From Homarus americanus (lineage: Eukaryota; Arthropoda; Malacostraca; Decapoda; Nephropidae), in NCBI RefSeq assembly GCF_018991925.1, contig NW_024754732.1:1376433-1440432 (forward strand): DNA of 64,000 nt, in the 5' to 3' direction. The notes under the pieces are model-generated. The model was not told the DNA's origin, searched no databases, and saw only the letters and a program-made list of their open reading frames with translations. How positions within the stretch are numbered: the stretch's first letter is position 1; the number at the start of each line of letters is the position of its first letter. The position numbers and the translations under genes are program-made. Below, in pieces: positions 45,473-57,774 of the stretch.

Positions 45473-46182
45473 CAGTCAACCCTCGCTTTACGCGGTCCCA
45501 CATTACGCGTTTCCACGTTTACGCGGTACCCTGCCGAAACCGTAATGCTCACATTCAGCGGTGCGTGTACCCCTTTACGAGGAGAGCGGCTGGCGAGCCG
45601 CGCCATATTTGGATCCAAACCTCCCGCCATCTCCCGACCATTCGCCATGTTGTGTAAGCGGCGTGAGCAGGGTGCGCACGAGGTCGCCCAGTCATCAAAA
45701 CATTACCGAGTTCTTCACCCGCCACCCACCACAGCCGGCCCAAGTCAGTGATAGTGATAATGATAGTGAGGATATGGACTTATATGGACTTTGAGGGGTT
45801 TGACAAAGAGGCCCTGCAAGCCTCTGTGGTGGATAGTGATACAATTGATACAAGTGATACAGGTGAGGGCCAATAATCTGCCCTCTGCCTCGAACCAACC
45901 CCCCATCCCGTGTGCCCAGCCATCTTTTCTACTAATGTAAGTGTTAAAAAACCTAATATTATTGATATTTCTCTTAATTATTAATTGTGTGTGCATACCA
46001 TCATAAAATTAAGAAGTTATTTTTACTACAACGTAGGTATTGTGTCTGAAAAAGTGGAGTTTGGGGGTCGGCCCGGTCTCTATTTCAATTAATCCCATAT
46101 GTTATGTTGTTCACTTTACGCGTTTCTCACTTTACGCGGGCCACCGTGGGTTGAATTAACCGCGTAAAGTGAGGGTTCACTG
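45473..46182 (+). mobile_element. Tigger-A non-autonomous copy
   Basis: Left end CAGTCAACCCTCGCTTTACG, right end (reverse complement) CAGTGAACCCTCACTTTACG, TA on both sides. The 5' part matches 6780-6966 inverted. It retains the last part of the transposase (HQNITEFFTRHPPQPAQVSD at about 45697-45755, then DSEDMDLYGL and a stop). The core is deleted. It shows what the right end of Tigger-A looked like before the hAT-like insertion. Confidence 0.92.
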
Positions 46183-46183
46183 T

Positions 46184-46560
46184 ACACAAGAAAAAATGTA
46201 ACACCCACCCCCCCCACCCCCAGTCAGCAAATGTTATTCGCGGATTTGGCGATTTGTGGCCATTTAGAAAACCTAACTCCCACAAATTTGAAGGGCTTGC
46301 TGTATAAGCTCGGTAGTTTCAGGCACACCAATCTCTCTGGGTAACTGAGGTTTCGTAGAGCAGTCATAGCGTAAGTCCTTATATACATCTAAAAATCACT
46401 TAATTTAAGAGAAAAGAAGAAATAGAATGACAAATTATAATAAATAATAGTAAAAAATAAGTCATCATGTAAATAAAATACTGTAAATTTAAATTTTAAC
46501 CTTGTTTGTATTGGCGGATGTTCGTAAGTTGGACGTTCATACCCAGGGTCTGCCTATATA
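46184..46560. mobile_element. Two solitary Tigger-type right ends
   Basis: CCCACAAATTTGAAGGGCTTGCTG then TA ends at about 46304, pairing in type with the left end CAGTAGGCCCTTCAAATTGG at 48429. TTCGTAAGTTGGACGTTCAT then CCCAGGGTCTGCC ends near 46553. Neither has a matching left end in place. The C-run at 46208-46222 precedes them. Confidence 0.55.
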
Positions 46561-46914
46561 TTATATTAGTGTTTAGTGTTTTAATTTTTGTTCAGTTCAT
46601 TATGTGATATTTTTCAAGTTGATATTGACAATATGATTATACAATATTTTCTGTTACAATGTTCTGAATTTACCTTCTACCCCCATCCCAATTATTTCCC
46701 AAAGGTTTTTAACTCTGTTGAACAAGAATCTATCAAAAATTAGGTCTTCCAGGAATGAATCCCTTGAGCTGGATCAGGAACTATTATATTTTGTAATAAT
46801 GCACAGCAGATCACATACCACCAGCCCAACTGACAAGTGGCAAAGAGGATATCACGTCAAATACAAATCAATTGCTGTAAGACAAAGGATCATCAAAAAC
46901 CACACATACAATAC
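46561..46914 (-). other. Intron sequence downstream of the choline kinase exon
   Basis: No repeat is recognised. It begins on the minus strand with the donor GTATTG (46914 downward). I looked for the next choline kinase exon here and did not find it. Confidence 0.5.
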
Positions 46915-47284
46915 CTGTTTGTCTTTTGGGGGGAAATTATCCTTTGCCACAGTGAAATATGGATGGACGGGAAACTTGTAATTATACATCCATTCACAGA
47001 AATGGTTTGCAAGATCAAATCCTCGGTAATTGTACGAACAATATTCAAAGTCAATGAGGCATATACGGTCTTCATTAGACTTGGTATGTGTTTTCAATAA
47101 AATGTTGCCCTCTTGCATGTCATTATGTGCAAACACCACAGGAGATTGAACCTTTGCCACCACTTGTTTTAAATACTCCATTTCATTATGGTAATTAATC
47201 TTCTGCAGTCCCTCAATTATGCTGCTATCAACTCCATCAATACTGGGTGTTTTGCAAAGAAATTCTTGACCTGATTTCAGCCAT
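46915..47284 (-). CDS. Choline kinase internal exon
   Basis: A 370-bp exon on the minus strand. The acceptor is a T-rich tract ending TTTCAG before 47284; the donor is CAG/GTATTG after 46915. The encoded segment starts WLKSGQEFLCKTPS, then has VVFAHNDMQEGNILLK (the phosphotransferase H-N-D-x-x-x-G-N motif with catalytic Asp, about 47104-47137) and CLIDFEYCSYNYRGFDLANHF (choline kinase signature, Mg-binding Asp, about 47010-47075), ending near YFTVAKDNFPPKDKQ. The enzyme phosphorylates choline, first step of the CDP-choline route to phosphatidylcholine, in the cytosol. QEGN and DFEYCSYNYRGFD favour choline over ethanolamine kinase. There are no frameshifts; it appears to be a live host exon with the remaining exons outside or unrecognised. 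Confidence 0.87.
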
Positions 47285-48042
47285 CTGAAAGAAAGATATA
47301 ATATATAAATAACCAAACTCTTTCAATACTATTTACATTGCATACAAATTATACACTATTGTCATTATACATTTAAAAACATAATTGTACAATGTGAAGC
47401 TCAGATATACTGTACTGTACTGTATGATAAAAGGTCCAGATAAAGAGTACTGTACTGTACTACTACATAAGAGTGGATGAGTATTGATATCATGAGTTGG
47501 ACAGAGGGAAGGATGTCTTCCAAATTTGGTTTTCCGGGCTGAGAAATTTAACACTAGGATGAAGGCCCAAAGAATTAAGAAGGGGCCAAAAGAAAAAAAA
47601 ATAGTTTCTTCTTAGTGTTTGAATTTCACAAAATCTGTTGCCTAAAAGAAAAATAATTTTTTTGGAAGCTGTTACATAAATGTCCTACATAATCTGTCCA
47701 ATTAAAGCCAGAAACTTAAGAAGTGATTCCAACAACTAGACTGCATCCACAGTTCTTTATGGTCTCAGCAAAATGGGAGACTCATCTTGAAATTCCATTT
47801 TATAACCAAGTAAAGCTTTCCTAGGAATTCTCATACTGCATCAACATGACTTGGTTGACAGTTTGACACATCTTAGATTCCAGGACCTCCAATTTTGGGT
47901 GGCGGATCCAGGATTTTGTGAGGGGATTCGGATTTTGGATGAAGGGAAATAAAGTCACAAGGAAAGAAATAACAATTTAGGCTTGGAAAAATTAACAGTT
48001 TCTTTAAATATTATTAACAAGTACAGTACAGTATGACCATTA
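47285..48042 (-). other. Intron sequence upstream of the choline kinase exon
   Basis: No repeats shared with the rest of the window and no second exon recognised. It includes TACTGTACTGTACTG runs near 47410-47460. It is the least transposon-dense part of the window. Confidence 0.5.
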
Positions 48043-48428
48043 CAGTATCTCCATTAGCTGGAATCCCTCAAACCCGGTACTCTCCAATAGCCGGAATTGA
48101 AATTTGCTCGGAATTTTTCCGGAAAATTCCCTAAATTTCGGGTTTGGGAACAAATTCTGAGGTTGAAAATTAGGAGCATTTTCTGAAAAATAAAAATAAA
48201 TAAATATGGAAAATCTGTCTCAAATTTTTATTTTTGGGTCTGAGAGCAAATATCAAAATAATGAGCAATTACCAGAAAATCTGAGAAAATGGAAGAAAAT
48301 CACTCCAAACCTTTCTGCTCAGGGCCTGGGGGACAAGGGTTCCCAGTGTTATGAAAGATTGCACCATGTTTAGCCGCATCTTCACATGGTTGGTGCGTGG
48401 GTGGGAAGACCGAAACGCTTGGGTAATA
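48043..48428. mobile_element. Solitary Tigger-type left end (CAGTATCTCCATTAGCTGG)
   Basis: After TA at 48041-48042 the sequence reads CAGTATCTCCATTAGCTGGA, with the inner words GTACTCTCC and TAGCCGGAATT repeating the terminal theme. No right end was located; the next end starts at 48429. The interior is AT-rich without coding. Confidence 0.5.
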
Positions 48429-48610
48429 CAGTAGGCCCTTCAAATTGGTGTGGGTTAGATTCTCAAAATGGCTGTGAATCGCGAAATCAGCAAATAACAT
48501 TTGCTGATTGGGGAGAGGGGGGGGGGGGTATTTTTTACTACTGTACAAAGAAATGTATATTCCATATATGTGTTTGCCCTTAGGACAATTATTTCTGTTA
48601 CCTGTATTGT
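48429..48610. mobile_element. Solitary Tigger-type left end (CAGTAGGCCCTTCAAATTGG)
   Basis: After TA, CAGTAGGCCCTTCAAATTGG with the inner words GCGAAATCAGCAAATAACAT matches, inverted, the end at 46225-46304. A G-run of 10 lies at 48518-48528. A GT microsatellite follows at 48618-48640. Confidence 0.55.
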
Positions 48611-48647
48611 ATATATGTGTGTGTGTGTGTGTGTCTGTGTAGACACA

Positions 48648-48890
48648 CACACACACAAAAACATACAAAAATTAATAATGGGAAAATCCTCTCACAAATA
48701 ATCACAACAAATGTATATTAAAAATGTTGAGTCTACCCTCAAGTTTAATCTGTGCTTTATTAATAACAAAGCACGGAGTAGATTTGAGGGTAGACTAAGC
48801 AATATAAATATACGTGTACATTTGTTTGTGATTATTTGTGAGAGGATTTTCCCATTATTAATTATTTGTATGTTTTTGTGTGTGTGTGTC

Positions 48891-48892
<2 letters not shown>
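48648..48892. repeat. Foldback palindrome
   Basis: Two arms of about 110 bp mirror each other around 48760: GGGAAAATCCTCTCACAAAT versus ATTTGTGAGAGGATTTTCCC, and GAGTCTACCCTCAAGTTTAA versus AGATTTGAGGGTAGACT. The spacer is only a few bases. CA/GT repeats form the outer part of both arms. RNA from either strand would fold into a long hairpin. Confidence 0.9.

Positions 48893-48942
<50 letters not shown>
48893..48942. repeat. (CA)n microsatellite
   Basis: About 23 CA units between the two foldback copies, passing into TATATATA. Confidence 0.95.
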
Positions 48943-48948
<6 letters not shown>

Positions 48949-48959
48949 CAATACAATAC

Positions 48960-49129
48960 TGTACATATATACAATCAGAAAGAAATGTATTACAAATATT
49001 GAGTCTACCCTCAAGTCCACTCCGTGCTTTTTTATTAATAAAGCACGGAGTAGACTTGACGGTAGACTCGAAAATTTTAAATATACTGTACATTTGTTTC
49101 TAATTATTTGTAAGAGGATTTTGCCTTTA
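48960..49129. repeat. Second foldback palindrome copy
   Basis: The core GAGTCTACCCTCAAGTCCAC and CGGAGTAGACTTGACGGTAG arms surround 49035, with outer arms shorter than in the first copy (TTTGTAAGAGGATTTTGCC on one side only). It ends at TA/CAGTAAAGCC, where another element end begins. Confidence 0.85.
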
Positions 49130-49281
49130 CAGTAAAGCCTCCGATTACGGCGGTTCTACTAACGACGATTCAAATTTAAGACCCTGGTTAATTTAGGACC
49201 CAATTCAATTTACGCTATTATTTTCTTCATATTTACGACAAAATTAGAAGAAAAAAAAACAAATTCAAATAAATATATGTA
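49130..49281. mobile_element. Solitary Tigger-type left end (CAGTAAAGCCTCCGATTACG)
   Basis: After TA at 49128-49129: CAGTAAAGCCTCCGATTACG with the inner words CTAACGACGATTC and ATTTACGAC, a further variant of the terminal theme. It is interrupted at 49282 by hairpin-array copy 4. Confidence 0.6.
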
Positions 49282-50857
49282 CAGTAGTACCCCGATTTAT
49301 GCGGTCAATTGAACCCACAGGGTACCGCGGAAAGTGAAATCCGAGTAAATGGAACAACAGAACATATGGGATTAATTCCAATAGAGACTGGCCCGACCCC
49401 CAAACTCCACTTTTTCCGACACAATACCTATGTTGTAGTAAAAATAACAGCTAAATTTTATGATGGTATGCTCACACAATTAATATTTAAGAGAAATACA
49501 GTCGCCAGGTTAATGTCCATTCAAATAATAGACTCAAATCCCCCCCCCCTCTTCCCAGCTCACTGGCCCCTACCTCTCTGAGAAATGATTGGGTGAAACA
49601 CTAGATTTTAACGTTTAGTAATAAATAATACCTCAGACTAAAGTTAGGATAATATAATTGACATTTCTGGATTCCTTGCAGGTCAGGGAATATTTTGAAT
49701 GTAAACTTCATATATTTTGCACAAAAGATAAAATACTTGCTTTGTGTAAACCAAATTATTACATTAGATCTAAAATTTGTATGTCTAATGCAAAATCCAT
49801 GATGTTTATATTCAAAATGATCATCATATTGTAAGAATTCCAGCAATGTAAATTATATTCTGGTCCAGTAATTTGTATGAATTTTATGAGCTAAAACAAA
49901 TATCTTCAGTTAATAAAAAAAAAAATATTCTTCACGACACTATCTGTCAATCAAAGTACCCCAACTTGCCTCCCCCCTCTTCCAACCGCGCCAGATGGTC
50001 GGTCGGTCCCAACCCTCCCCCCCACCCCCACCTTCCCTCCCTACCAGAGAAATGTTGGGTGAAAAAACTAATTTTAACTTTTAGTAACAAATAATACCTC
50101 AGACTAAAGTTAGGATAATATAATTGACATTGCTGGATTCCTTGTAAGACCAGGAACATTTTGAATATAAATGTCATATATTTTGCACAAAAGATAACAT
50201 ATTTACTCAGAGTAAACATTAGATCTAAAATTTGTATGTCTAATGCAAAATCTATGATGTTTATATTCAAAATGATCATCAAATTGTAAGAATTCCAGCA
50301 ATGTAAATTATATTCTGGCCGGGTAATTTGTATGAATTTTATGAGCTAAAACAAATATCTTCAGTTAATAAAAAAAAAAATATTCTTCACACCGTGCCAG
50401 ATGGTCGGTCGTCCCTCCCTACCAGATAAATGTGTGGGAAAACTAGAATATTCACCTTTTTGGTAATAAATAATACCTCAGACTAAAGTTAGGATAATAT
50501 AATTGACATTGCTGGATTCCTTGCAAGACCAGGAATATTTTGAATACAAATGTCATATTTTGCACAAAATATAACATATTTACTCAGAGTAAACATTAGA
50601 TCTAAAATTTGTATGTCTAATGCAAAATCTATGATGTTTACATTCAAAATGATCATCAAATTGTAAGAATTCCAGCAATGTAAATTATATTCTGGCCGGA
50701 TAATTTGTATGAATTTTATGAGCTCAATAAAAAAAAAATTATACTTCGCGCTTATATATGGGTAGATGAACCGAGGAAAGTGAAAGTTGGTTCTGGCGAG
50801 GCACCGCGTATATGAGAAATCGCGTAAAGTGAAACCGCGTAAAGTGGGGTAATACTG
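49282..50857. mobile_element. Hairpin-array element, copy 4 (3 units)
   Basis: Left end CAGTAGTACCCCGATTTATG, right end (reverse complement) CAGTATTACCCCACTTTACG, TA on both sides. Units are at about 49630-49890, 50095-50345 and 50475-50725. C-rich linkers are present after units 1 and 2; the linker before unit 3 is shortened. No transposase is present. Confidence 0.88.
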
Positions 50858-50880
50858 TATTATAAAAAACAAAATAAATA

Positions 50881-52813
<1,933 letters not shown>

Positions 52814-52999
52814 TAGACAAATAAATAACAAACAAAAAAAACACTCCTTGCGCACGAGGCTGCCGGGCTTGTTAGTGGTGACGCCAGCATCACTAGTATA
52901 ATTAATTGCAGCTGGCGGGCCCTTTGTTTTCACACATCTGACAGAAAAGGAGAAAAACTTTCTCAGGTTTCTTACGGCATTTTTGAGTCCCTATTCAAC

Positions 53000-53331
53000 A
53001 TGAGCAAGAGAGCAAGTGATGGTAGTGTTGGTTCAAAAGCTAATAGAAAGTGTATAAGCTTAGCCAAGAAACTAGATGTGTTAAAACGATATGAAAAAGG
53101 TGAGAGGTCTGTGGATACTATATGGAGCAAGCAATGAACATATTTTCTGAAGTGGATCCATTAACAAAACAAAGCATTAAAATTAACAGGGACATGAAAA
53201 ATGCAAATGACCTCTACATAAAGATGTATAATGAGAAAAGAAAGCAGCTCTGCAAGGTTCTTTCAACAGCTTTATTATTCGAAGGCATAAACCATCAACT
53301 TCAGCTACACCATCAAATTCAGCATCATAAG
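53000..53331 (+). pseudogene. Tigger-F transposase, internally deleted
   Basis: MSKRASDGSVGSKANRKCIS starts at 53000, then LAKKLDVLKRYEKGERSVDT, a CENP-B-type N-terminal helix region. At about 53120 it jumps to a C-terminal part (EVDPLTKQSIKINRDMKNAN, MYNEKRKQL). In the last frame LQGSFNSFIIRRHKPSTSAT ends in SNSAS and a stop: a degenerate PIP-like motif (QGSFNSFI at 53253-53276) and a Ser/Thr/Pro tail. The entire DDE core is gone. GLN/HIS-rich readings downstream are a shifted frame. The 3' region to about 53690 recurs inverted at 29130-29310. Confidence 0.65.
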
Positions 53332-53696
53332 CAGCTTCAACAACAACTTCAGGTTCAGTAACAGTTTCAGCAACAGCTTTATGGAAAGCTACAGCTTAAG
53401 CCAGAGTTGAACCCGATGACTTCGTCATCTGAGTAATAACTCACCATTGGCGAGTAGAATTTTGGTTTTACATTCATAAGTATTATTTAAAACATATATG
53501 AACAGCAAATAAGTTTTGCTTTCATATTCTCTTGTAGAGAATTGACGATATGTTTTCACATGTACACACATACATACGTTGGCGTTCCCAATCATCTTGC
53601 ATTACCGGGTATTTCTTTACCATTAGTGGTTAGCTACTTCTATTGTTCCATATATTAACATTAAATAACATTACTTAAAACATACATAAGAGGTAC
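53332..53696 (+). other. Tigger-F 3' region
   Basis: A run of CAGCTTCAACAACAACTTCAG-type repeats to about 53400, then AT-rich DNA shared (inverted) with 29130-29310. No gene is seen. Confidence 0.5.
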
Positions 53697-53980
53697 GGGG
53701 CGTCCTCGCTTAACATCGGGGTTACGTTCCTGAAAACGCGACGTTATACGAAACAACGTTATGCGGATCAATTTTCCCCATAAGAAATAGATAAATATGG
53801 GAGTTATGTTCCTGAGCCTCCGTTTGCCCTATGAAAAAAGTTACATATACAGAAAATCATTGCCTTTTCTATATAAAATAGTATATAGAACTACAGTACT
53901 AAGTTTGTATTGGTACTCACCGATGTGCAGAGGTGATAGAGCGAGTGTGTGGTGGGTAGTGGAGCGAAGGAGGAGGATGG
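53697..53980. mobile_element. Tigger-type end (GGGCGTCCTCGCTTAACATC), cut by PLE
   Basis: GGGCGTCCTCGCTTAACATC is followed by ACGTTCCTGAAAACGCGACG, GTTATACGAAACAACGTTAT and CCCCATAAGAAATAGATAAA. A similar arrangement (TACGTTCTTGGAAACGTGACG) occurs at 59370. The element end has no partner; Penelope-like sequence starts by 53981. Confidence 0.55.
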
Positions 53981-54842
53981 TTTGATGAGTTCGATGAAGT
54001 CGTTTTTCGAGACGGGCAATGAAATATTATCCAGGGAATCTATGAGGAACTCTAGTAAATCATCAACTGGGACCTTTGTAAAGAGTGATGTTACATCAAA
54101 ACTGACGATTTTAAAATCAAAATTAGTGTGTAAGTTATTGAGTTTATCAACCAAAAATTTCTCACACATTCCTTTACAACTAAAAACCTGGAACGTCAAT
54201 GTGGCACTTAAAAACTCATGCACTGTTAAACAAATGTTAATCAAGAACTCCCCCAGCAACACAATTGGTTGCATTTATAAAGTTCCTTGCAAGGAATGTA
54301 ATATGTTTTACTTAGGCCAGACAGGTAAAGATCTTGTAACTAGACTTAAACAACATAAATATAGTGTTAGGACAGGCCAGGAATCCAATGCTCTGTTTCT
54401 TCATTTGAGGGATAACAAGCATTGCATTGACTGGGATAATGCCTCCTCAATATTACCTTGCAATTCAATTGATAGTAGGAACGTCATAGAATCTAGTCTC
54501 ATTAAACATACCGAAGCATTCAACATGAATTTGAGTAATGGCATGTACAAACTGGACAATTTTGTAATTAAGAAGATTTGTAACCAGGTGAGAAGGTTGG
54601 GTCACCTTACCCTCTGACCTGACTACCGACCATTGGGGTGCTATTTAAAGATTAGTAGGGTCATTACCTAATACCTGACCATTGTGGACCTGGTCTCACC
54701 CTCCTCTGTATATATACACCTTGTTTTGTACTTTTCTTTAGTCTGTACTCACCCCTGAAGATGTGAATTACACAAAAGTGCTTGGGAACTTCATGTTTTC
54801 TTCTTTCCTTGTGGTTATCAGCATATACTTAGATCACGCGCA
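53981..54842. mobile_element. Penelope-like element copy 1 with internal inversion
   Basis: 53981-54158 is minus-strand RT sequence (near-identical to 56814-56980). From about 54160 the orientation flips and plus-strand sequence runs from the linker (LKTWNVNVALKNSCTVKQ) through GIY-YIG to the 3' untranslated region ending GTGATTTACTTATATA. The open frame 53949-54617 is therefore chimeric. Between the two halves most of RT is missing. Confidence 0.85.
54163..54617 (+). pseudogene. Penelope-like GIY-YIG endonuclease, copy 1
   Basis: Reads GCIYKVPCKECNMFYLGQTG, so the GIY and YIG equivalents are CIY and YLG, with the C-x2-C between them that marks the Penelope GIY-YIG variant. TRLKQHKYSVR gives the catalytic Arg, HLRDNKHCIDW the His pair, and IESSLIKHTEAFNMN the catalytic Glu and Asn region. 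It nicks target DNA for target-primed reverse transcription. The endonuclease frame is open and ends RRLGHLTL. RT is missing upstream, so the copy cannot be autonomous. Confidence 0.88.
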
Positions 54843-54856
54843 CCTACAGTGATTTA

Positions 54857-55474
<618 letters not shown>

Positions 55475-55716
55475 AGTAAATCACTGTAGGTGCGCGTGAT
55501 CTAGGTATATGCTGAAAACCGCAAGGAAAGAAGAAAACACGAAGTTCCCAAGCGCTTTCGTGTAATTCACATCTTCAGGGGTGAGTACAGACTAGAGAGA
55601 GCAATACAAATCAAGGTGTATATATACAGAGGAGGGTGAGACCAGGTCCACAATGGTCAGGTATTAGGTAATGACCCTACTAATCTTTAAATAGCACACA
55701 GCGGTTGGTGGTCAGG

Positions 55717-56091
55717 TCAGATGGTCAAGTGACCAGGCCTTCTCACCTGATCACAAATCTTCGTAATTACAAAATTGTCCAGCTTGTACATGCCGTTACT
55801 CAAATTCATGTTGAATGCTTCGGTATGTTTAATAAGACTAGATTCTATGATGTTCCTACTATCAATTGAATTACATGTTAATATTGAGGAGGCATTATCC
55901 CAGTCAATGCAATGCTTGTTATCCCTCAAATGAACAAACAGAGCATTGGATTCCTGGCCTGTCCTAACACTGTATTTGTGTTGTTTAATTCTAGTTGCAA
56001 GATCTTTACCTGTCTGGCCTAAGTAAAACATATTACATTCCTTGGAAGGAACTTTATAAATGCAACCAATTGTGTTGTTGGGGAGTTCTTG
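55717..56091 (-). pseudogene. Penelope-like GIY-YIG endonuclease, copy 2
   Basis: The frame starting near 56085 reads (with one frameshift near 56070) CIYKVPSKECNMFYLGQTGK-like sequence, TRIKQHKYSVRTG, HLRDNKHCIDWDN and IESSLIKHTEAFNMN, ending RRPGHLTI. It is nearly identical to copy 1 except scattered substitutions. A one-base gain in CCCAACAACACAATTGG, compared with the copy-1 sequence, shifts the frame between RT and endonuclease. Confidence 0.85.
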
Positions 56092-57265
56092 ATTAACATT
56101 TGTTTAACAGTGCATGAGTTTTTAAATGCCACATTGACGTTCCAGGTTTTTAGCTGTGCAGGAATGTGTGAGAAATTTTTGTGAAATGGTAATATTAAGA
56201 TATTCTTATGGTCATGGGTGGGCTTGGGATCAGTTCTATAAAAAGTTTTCTTAGTAATGTTTAGGCATTTGTCTATGAAAGATCTAGGGTATTTAAGGTT
56301 TGAGCCAATATTATATATATATTTGTATTCCTCATCGATGAATTCCGGACTGCAAATTCTCAAGGCACGTAAAAACATTGTTGAAAATACTGACTGTTTG
56401 ACTTTATTATAGTGGGCAGAATAATAATGAATGTATGAACACACATTAGTTGGTTTTCTATAAATACTGAACTTAAAAGTGTTACCTATTCTGTGTATCA
56501 GACAGTCTAGGAATGGCAATTTACAGTCTTGCTCAAATTCCACAGTGAATTTGATCGAGGAGGCTAAGTTGTTAAGTTGTGGTAGGAAAGCTTTTAGGTC
56601 CTCATTACATGGCCAGAGACATAATACATCATCAACATATCTAAACCAGACTGCTGAGGGTGGTAAAATATTACTTAATAGTTTCTTTTCAAAGAATTCC
56701 ATATATAGGTTGCTTAATACAGGTGAGAGTGGATTACCCATTGCCATACCAAATTTTTGAGCATAATATTCCCCATTGAATTCGAATTTGCAATCCTTAA
56801 TACATAGTTTGATGAGTTCGATGAAGTCGTCTTTCGAGACGGGCAGTGAAATGTTATCTAGGGAATCTATGAGGAACTCTAGTAAATCATCAACTGGGAC
56901 CTTTGTAAAGAGTGACGTTACATCAAAGCTGACCAGTTTAAAATCATGATTAATGTGTAAGTTATTGAGTTTATCAACCAGATCTATATTATTCTTGATA
57001 TTGGAGTTAGAAATGTTGCCAACTAGGGGATTTAGTAAAGAAACTAACCATTTAGATAGTTTATAAGAGATTGACCCAACTGAGCTAATGATGGGTCTTG
57101 CTGGGTTATTGGGCTTGTGGGTCTTGATTACACCGTACATGTATGGCAGTGGAGGGGACGTTGAAGTAAGATGTTTAATGAGAGTAGCTTTGCCTCTCAA
57201 TAGGGACTTCAGTTTTTTGTTGAACTGGGTGTTGACAGTGTTGAGAGGATTATTTATGAGTTTAG
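56019..57265 (-). pseudogene. Penelope-like reverse transcriptase, 5' truncated
   Basis: The ATG-initiated open frame is 56019-57200, but coding similarity continues upstream to about 57265 (INNPLNTVNTQFNKKLKSLL). RT blocks: MYGVIKTHKPNNPARPIISS, KLVSFDVTSLFTKVPVDDLL (first catalytic Asp), YYAQKFGMAMGNPLSPVLSN, VWFRYVDDVLCLW (YVDD), then FLDCLIHRIGNTFKFSIYRK. The linker LKTWNVNVAFKNSCTVKQML leads to the endonuclease after a frameshift. The N-terminal portion is missing. The Penelope RT is related to telomerase and copies the RNA at the nicked target. Confidence 0.92.
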
Positions 57266-57267
57266 AA

Positions 57268-57535
57268 TATGTTGTAATTAAGAAGATTTGTGATCAGGTG
57301 AGAAGACCGGGTCACTTGACCATCTGACCTGACCACCAACCGTTGTGTGCTATTCAAAGATTAGTAGGGTCATTACCTAATACCTGACCATTGTGGACCT
57401 GGTCTCACCCTCCTCTGTATATATACACCTTGATTTGTATTACTCTCTCTAGTCTGTACTCACCCCTGAAGATGTGAATTACACGAAAGCGCTTGGGAAC
57501 TTCGTGTTTTCTTCTTTCCTTGTGGTTATCAGCAT
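57268..57535 (+). repeat. Inverted copy of the Penelope-like 3' end
   Basis: Contains the endonuclease tail (RRPGHLTI) followed by CTGACCTGACCACCAACCGT, CACCCCTGAAGATGTGAATT and GAAAGCGCTTGGGAACTTCG, mirrored at 55490-55760. It is also found in plus orientation at 54590-54840. Confidence 0.88.
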
Positions 57536-57774
57536 ATATATATATATGTAATATTCAGAAATTTCTGAGTAATTTCAAATGCCCCGCCATTAGCGATACT
57601 GAGCGTTCAAGGTCATCTGAGGGGAGAGAGCGCTGCCTGCTCATAGCGAGAGATTGCGGAACTAGGCCTATATGATATTAAATGTAATTTACCGAATTAA
57701 TAATGATGCGATTCATGAAGTAAGGGACTATTATTGAATTTGAAATTATTATAGATCGTTTATCAGTCTGAATA

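Noticed and set aside
46718..47100. Plus-strand open frames over the choline kinase exon
   Set aside because: Antisense shadows; the minus strand has both catalytic motifs and matching splice sites.
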